This document shows positions 29,881-33,087 of a stretch of 33,087 nt of DNA, piece after piece (position 1 is the first letter of the stretch; each line of letters opens with the position of its first letter). The stretch lies in contig MGVS01000037.1 of assembly GCA_001800605.1 (NCBI GenBank), positions 1-33,087 on the forward strand, in the 5' to 3' direction. The stretch comes from Elusimicrobia bacterium RIFOXYD2_FULL_34_15 (lineage in GTDB: Bacteria; Elusimicrobiota; UBA8919). The notes beneath the pieces are model-generated. The model had not been told where the DNA came from. It worked only from the letters and a program-made list of their open reading frames with translations, and searched no databases. Position numbers and translations under genes: made by a program.

Positions 29881-31419
29881 ATGAAAAAAATATTTTTATG
29901 TTTATTATCGTCGTTACTCCTTCTTTTATCTTTTCCTAAAATATCATTTTGGCCATTAGCATGGATTTCACTTGTACCTCTCTTATCAGTAATATCAAAT
30001 GAAAAACCTTTAAAAGCATTTCTATACGGAATTTTAACAGGAATTGTTTTTTATTGCGGAATTTTATATTGGATAGTTCCAACTTTTTCTGCCGCCGGCG
30101 AACCAAATATTATCGGCATTCTTGTTCTCCTTTTATTGGCAATATATTCAGCATTATATTATGGAATTTTCTGTCTGTTCTATTCTAAAAACTTCAAACA
30201 CAGTTTGATACTGCCGGCTTTCTTATGGGTTTCTTTAGAACTTATTCGCACTCATTTATTCTCAGGTTTTCCGTGGGCATCATTGGGATATTCCCAATGG
30301 AATTTCTTACCTATAATACAGATTTCCGAATTCACAGGCGTATATGGAGTATCTTTTTTAATAATATTGGTGAATGTTATATTAGTACACAGTATACAGT
30401 ATACAGTATACAGTTTAAAAGATATAGGAAACAAGACACAGCACACTAGATTCAGGATTCAGAATAATATTACAACAGCATTAATTGTTCTTTTTTGTTT
30501 AGGATTTGGTGCCATTAAACTCTATAACCCTTCCGCCACTACTTCTTTGGCGGACCCGCCAACAACTCAGTGGCGGGATAACCCAAGAATTGTCACAATT
30601 GTTCAAGGTAATATTGACCAATATAAAAAATGGGATGAAAAATATCAACAAGAAATCGAAAACATTTATTCCGAGCTTTCCGTTTCGAACTCAAAAAATT
30701 CAGATTTAATAGTTTGGCCGGAATCTTCAATACCTGGATTTTTAAGAATCGATCCAAAAATCTATAACTGGATCAAAGAACTCGCAAATAAAACTAAAAC
30801 ACAGTATTTAGTATCCTCAAATGATTTTAAAGACAATAAATATTATAATTCTGCATTTCTAATATCCAAGCAAGGCGAAGTTATTGGTGAATATTCAAAA
30901 GTCCATCTTGTCCCATTTGGAGAATATGTACCTTTAAGAAAAACAATTAGTAAATTTATTAAAGTAATTAATGAAATAGGTGAATTTGCTCCCGGAGAAA
31001 AATATAATGCTCTTGATTCTTCTGCAGGCAAACTTGGAGTGAATATCTGTTTTGAATCTATATTTCCAAATGAAATTAGAAAATCAATAAATTCAGGAGC
31101 AGAAATCATTGTTAATGTAACAAATGACGCATGGTATCTTAAAACATCCGCACCTTACCAGCACTTTACAATGAACATTTTTAGGGCTGTAGAAAATAGA
31201 AGGGAAGTAGTAAGAGCTGCAAATACCGGAATCTCAGGCTTTATTGATTCTTATGGTAGAATAAAATCAAAAACTGAAATATTCAGAACTGCAGCACTAT
31301 CGGATAAAATAATACCATTAAATCATATTACCTTTTATACAAAATATGGTGATATTTTTTCTTATTTATGCCTGTCAATAACAATATTATTTCTTATCAT
31401 ATTTTTCTTCAAACCTTAA
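29881..31419 (+). CDS. lnt: Apolipoprotein N-acyltransferase with repeat-encoded insertions
   Basis: About 512 residues from the ATG at 29881. Lnt adds the third acyl chain to lipoproteins in the inner membrane. Several N-terminal membrane helices precede a periplasmic nitrilase domain with catalytic Glu in IVWPESSIPG, Lys in YSKVHLVPFGEYVPLR and Cys in GVNICFESIFP. Two stretches are repeat-encoded: HSIQYTVYSLK to FRIQNN (about 170-196) between two helices, and SATTSLADPPTTQWRDN (about 217-234) between the last helix of this block and the RIVTIVQGNI start of the nitrilase fold. Neither disrupts the active site. Together with lptE and the lipoprotein genes it confirms a diderm envelope. Confidence 0.95.
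   Translation: MKKIFLCLLSSLLLLLSFPKISFWPLAWISLVPLLSVISNEKPLKAFLYGILTGIVFYCGILYWIVPTFSAAGEPNIIGILVLLLLAIYSALYYGIFCLFYSKNFKHSLILPAFLWVSLELIRTHLFSGFPWASLGYSQWNFLPIIQISEFTGVYGVSFLIILVNVILVHSIQYTVYSLKDIGNKTQHTRFRIQNNITTALIVLFCLGFGAIKLYNPSATTSLADPPTTQWRDNPRIVTIVQGNIDQYKKWDEKYQQEIENIYSELSVSNSKNSDLIVWPESSIPGFLRIDPKIYNWIKELANKTKTQYLVSSNDFKDNKYYNSAFLISKQGEVIGEYSKVHLVPFGEYVPLRKTISKFIKVINEIGEFAPGEKYNALDSSAGKLGVNICFESIFPNEIRKSINSGAEIIVNVTNDAWYLKTSAPYQHFTMNIFRAVENRREVVRAANTGISGFIDSYGRIKSKTEIFRTAALSDKIIPLNHITFYTKYGDIFSYLCLSITILFLIIFFFKP
30388..30466 (+). repeat. Heptad arrays inside lnt
   Basis: Words CAGTATA, CAGTATA, CAGTATA, CAGTTTA begin two bases into the array, and CAGCACA, CTAGATT, CAGGATT, CAGAATA follow after a short spacer. 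This is the inverse orientation of the trpG-leader family. The 79 bp are translated in frame. Confidence 0.85.
30531..30577 (+). repeat. CCGCCACT...AGTGGCGG palindrome inside lnt
   Basis: Outer 8-bp stem CCGCCACT / AGTGGCGG and an inner stem TTGGCGG / CCGCCAA with a 2-nt loop. It encodes SATTSLADPPTTQWR in frame and shares words and peptide (ADPP) with the leuS element. Confidence 0.85.
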
Positions 31420-31450
31420 ATACAATAATTTAATCCGCCTTCGTGAAATT

Positions 31451-31472
31451 CTATCCCGATTTATCGGGATAG
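31451..31472 (+). repeat. Perfect palindrome CTATCCCGAT TT ATCGGGATAG
   Basis: 10-bp perfect stem with a 2-nt loop, 32 bp after lnt. Same family as the TCCCGA palindromes at 4358 and 10815. It lacks a T-run. Confidence 0.8.
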
Positions 31473-31489
31473 ATGGATAATCAATATAA

Positions 31490-31548
31490 CACTTCGGCAC
31501 CTGCCTTCTGCCAACTGGCGGAGGTAGGCAGGGATTTCCGCAGAAGTG
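31490..31548 (+). repeat. Composite nested palindrome (CCTGCCT...AGGCAGG)
   Basis: CACTTC/GAAGTG outer arms enclose CCTGCCT (31500-31506) / AGGCAGG (31526-31532), which enclose TGCC/GGCG-type inner pairing. It partly overlaps the next AT-rich hairpin. Confidence 0.65.
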
Positions 31549-31563
31549 AAAAATATTTCACTT
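31544..31563 (+). repeat. AAGTGAAA/TTTCACTT hairpin
   Basis: Perfect 8-bp stem with a 4-nt loop in the 282-bp gap between lnt and the DsbD-type gene. The rest of the gap is AT-rich; GGCAA/TTGCC words recur at about 31611-31650 but no convincing promoter was found. Confidence 0.5.
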
Positions 31564-31701
31564 AATATATTAAAAAGTTCAATTATAAATACATTATTTG
31601 ATATATTATTGGCAAAGTAATTGCCACATAAATAGTATATAGAGGCAATAGTATAACATGAATGTAAAAAGTTAGTTCCACCACCTTAGATTGGAGGAAA
31701 T

Positions 31702-32406
31702 ATGGTAGAAAATTTAACTAATGCTTTTCAGAATTCGTTATCTCAAGGAGCTCTTATAACAATTCCTCTCGCAATTGTTGTTGGATTTTTGACAAGCTTA
31801 ACACCTTGCGTCTATCCTATAATACCTATAATTATAAGTTATGTTGGTGGACAAAGTGGTGGTTCGAAAATAAAGGGATTTCTCCTTTCTATTTTCTATG
31901 CTTTAGGAATAGCAGTAATTTACTCTTTATTGGGAGCAATAGCAGCTCTTTCAGGTAATTTTTTTGGAGATTTTCAGGCAAGTTTTTGGCCAAATCTATT
32001 AGTAGGTAATTTATGTCTCCTTTTTGGTTTAAGTATGTTGGATATCTTTATTTTCCAAATACCATTTCTTTCGCAATTCCAGACAAAAAGAGGAAAAGGG
32101 CTTTTAGGCGCCTTTTTCTTTGGTATGATCTCGGGTTTAGTTGCATCGCCATGCACAGCTCCCGTATTATTAATAATTCTGACTTTTGTTGCTACAAAAC
32201 AAAATTTGCCATATGGAATTATAGTTCTTTTTTCTTTTTCAATCGGATTAAGCTTAATTCTTGTATTGGCAGGAACTTTTGCAGGTATATTAACTTCTTT
32301 ACCAAAATCAGGAGTTTGGATGGTGAAAATTAAAAAAGCTTTTGGTTATATCTTTATCGCAATAGCAGAATATTACTTTATTCAAGCAGGAAAATTTTTC
32401 AATTAA
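31702..32406 (+). CDS. DsbD/CcdA-type transmembrane thiol electron transporter
   Basis: 234 residues, about six membrane helices, no soluble domain. The two redox cysteines are in SLTPCVYPIIP (Cys36) and ASPCTAPVLLI (about Cys151), the exact motifs of the DsbD central membrane domain. Such proteins move electrons from cytoplasmic thioredoxin to periplasmic acceptors. GGAGG at 31693-31697 fixes the start. It lacks the N- and C-terminal domains of full DsbD, so a separate periplasmic partner is needed. It is distinct in sequence from the CcdA-type domain at 25300-26020, so the window holds two membrane thiol transporters. The next gene starts 27 bp later. Confidence 0.92.
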   Translation: MVENLTNAFQNSLSQGALITIPLAIVVGFLTSLTPCVYPIIPIIISYVGGQSGGSKIKGFLLSIFYALGIAVIYSLLGAIAALSGNFFGDFQASFWPNLLVGNLCLLFGLSMLDIFIFQIPFLSQFQTKRGKGLLGAFFFGMISGLVASPCTAPVLLIILTFVATKQNLPYGIIVLFSFSIGLSLILVLAGTFAGILTSLPKSGVWMVKIKKAFGYIFIAIAEYYFIQAGKFFN

Positions 32407-32433
32407 ACCTGCATCACAATTATTGTGTTATTT

Positions 32434-33087
32434 ATGAAACTATTTAAATTAATTAATTGGATTTGTATATATGTATTTATATTTTTATTTATTGGCTGCG
32501 AAGAAATGTTTCGTAATCCGCTGGATTATTCCGGAACATCATCAAATAATAGTTATCAGCAAGCCCCTAAAATAACAAGATTGGTTATTTCCGGAATTAC
32601 TAATGAAACTGCTACAGTTATATGGTATACTGATAAACCGTCTAATTCTAACGTTATATATAATGAAGATCTTGGCACTGAAAAAAATGTCTTAGACTCT
32701 ACTTACGTTATTGAACATTTTATTCAACTTAAAAATTTAAAATCATCTACTAAATACAATATTACAGCAACTTCTGAGGATCCATTAGGTAATTTAGCAT
32801 CTTCAAGTAAAAAGAAATTTGTCACGGAACTCAATTTGTCAAACAACAGTGATCCTTCTTTAGATACTAGCGGAGATACCTTAGGCCCTATAACAAGCAG
32901 TCTGACATCTAGTCCAAATCCCACTGTAGGCGCTACAAGTGTTAGTTTAGGTGCGTCAGTTTCAGATTCCGGCACCGGCGGTTCTACTATATCTGCTGCT
33001 GAGTATTTCGTTGATACTACCGGAACTAACGGAACCGGTACTGCTATGAGTGCGCAAGACGGCACTCTTAATTCTATTATTGAAGCT
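32434..33087 (+). CDS. Lipoprotein with fibronectin type III-like domain (3'-truncated by window edge)
   Basis: An open frame from the ATG at 32434 to the window end (218 codons, no stop), absent from the ORF track because it is unfinished. The N terminus is a lipoprotein signal (IYVFIFLFIGCEE, Cys22). Residues about 45-130 resemble a fibronectin type III/purple-phosphatase N-domain: ITRLVISGITNETATVIWYT, HFIQLKNLKSSTKYNITATS, DPLGNLASS. A Ser/Thr/Gly-rich region with a further Ig-like start follows (SSPNPTVGATSVSLGASVSD). It is likely a surface or periplasmic lipoprotein; the function is unknown. No Shine-Dalgarno sequence; a CACAAT T ATTGTG palindrome lies just upstream (32415-32427). Confidence 0.8.
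   Translation, partial: MKLFKLINWICIYVFIFLFIGCEEMFRNPLDYSGTSSNNSYQQAPKITRLVISGITNETATVIWYTDKPSNSNVIYNEDLGTEKNVLDSTYVIEHFIQLKNLKSSTKYNITATSEDPLGNLASSSKKKFVTELNLSNNSDPSLDTSGDTLGPITSSLTSSPNPTVGATSVSLGASVSDSGTGGSTISAAEYFVDTTGTNGTGTAMSAQDGTLNSIIEA

Noticed and set aside
31611-31660. Promoter for the DsbD-type gene using TTGCCA and TATAAC
   Set aside because: Spacing between the boxes does not fit a sigma-70 promoter.

Overview
The window is about 33 kb of AT-rich chromosome from a Gram-negative (diderm) bacterium. Diderm character is supported by an LptE-type lipoprotein, Lnt, two outer-membrane barrel proteins and a PorV-like barrel beside a large secreted protein with a C-terminal sorting-type domain. 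The mix of features (low GC, PorV-like and CsgG-like proteins, kelch protein with FlgD-like tail, many palindromic and 7-nt-period repeats) resembles genomes of little-cultivated phyla such as Elusimicrobiota, Omnitrophota, Firestonebacteria or WOR-3. I cannot place it more precisely from sequence alone. No tRNA, rRNA, IS element, phage gene or CRISPR array was seen.

Layout. (1) 1-1717: 3' end of a radical SAM/SPASM protein and a GH4 family glycosidase. (2) 1729-6521: tryptophan cluster trpG-trpD-trpC, then a repeat-filled 227-bp gap, then a TrpB2-type tryptophan synthase beta chain and trpF. trpE and trpA are not in the window. (3) 6597-7931: secreted CsgG-like/barrel protein followed by two terminator hairpins. 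(4) 8070-12489: leuS-lptE-holA, with leuS apparently expressed from a leaderless promoter. (5) rpsT on the minus strand, convergent with and overlapping holA and divergent from murJ. (6) murJ-uvrC, where a compact uvrC runs in frame into a lytic transglycosylase, then a small alkyltransferase-like gene. (7) 16809-23042: a 1613-residue secreted repeat/kelch protein and a PorV-CsgG protein, a likely cargo/export-factor pair. (8) 23233-26021: a two-gene thiol-redox module (TlpA-metallophosphatase and DUF1573-CxxC-CcdA). (9) csp with promoter and terminator, a 121-bp inverted-repeat element, secA, a YjbQ-family gene, lnt. (10) 31702-end: a DsbD-type membrane protein and the start of a fibronectin-III lipoprotein.

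The most unusual property is the dense set of short repeats. One class is degenerate tandem arrays with a strict 7-nt period, in at least four word families; a related fifth family (AATCTGTGTAATC) shares the locations but only partly the period. The other class is GC-rich palindromes. Arrays of several families stop 6-11 nt before the start codons of five genes that lack Shine-Dalgarno sequences. Palindromes are nested inside arrays, and both classes lie in frame inside the coding regions of leuS, lptE and lnt, where they encode extra peptides. In two cases an interrupted repeat can be compared with an uninterrupted copy elsewhere in this window, which points to element insertion.

Functionally the region is mostly housekeeping (Trp synthesis, translation, replication, repair, secretion, envelope biogenesis) plus envelope/secretome genes.
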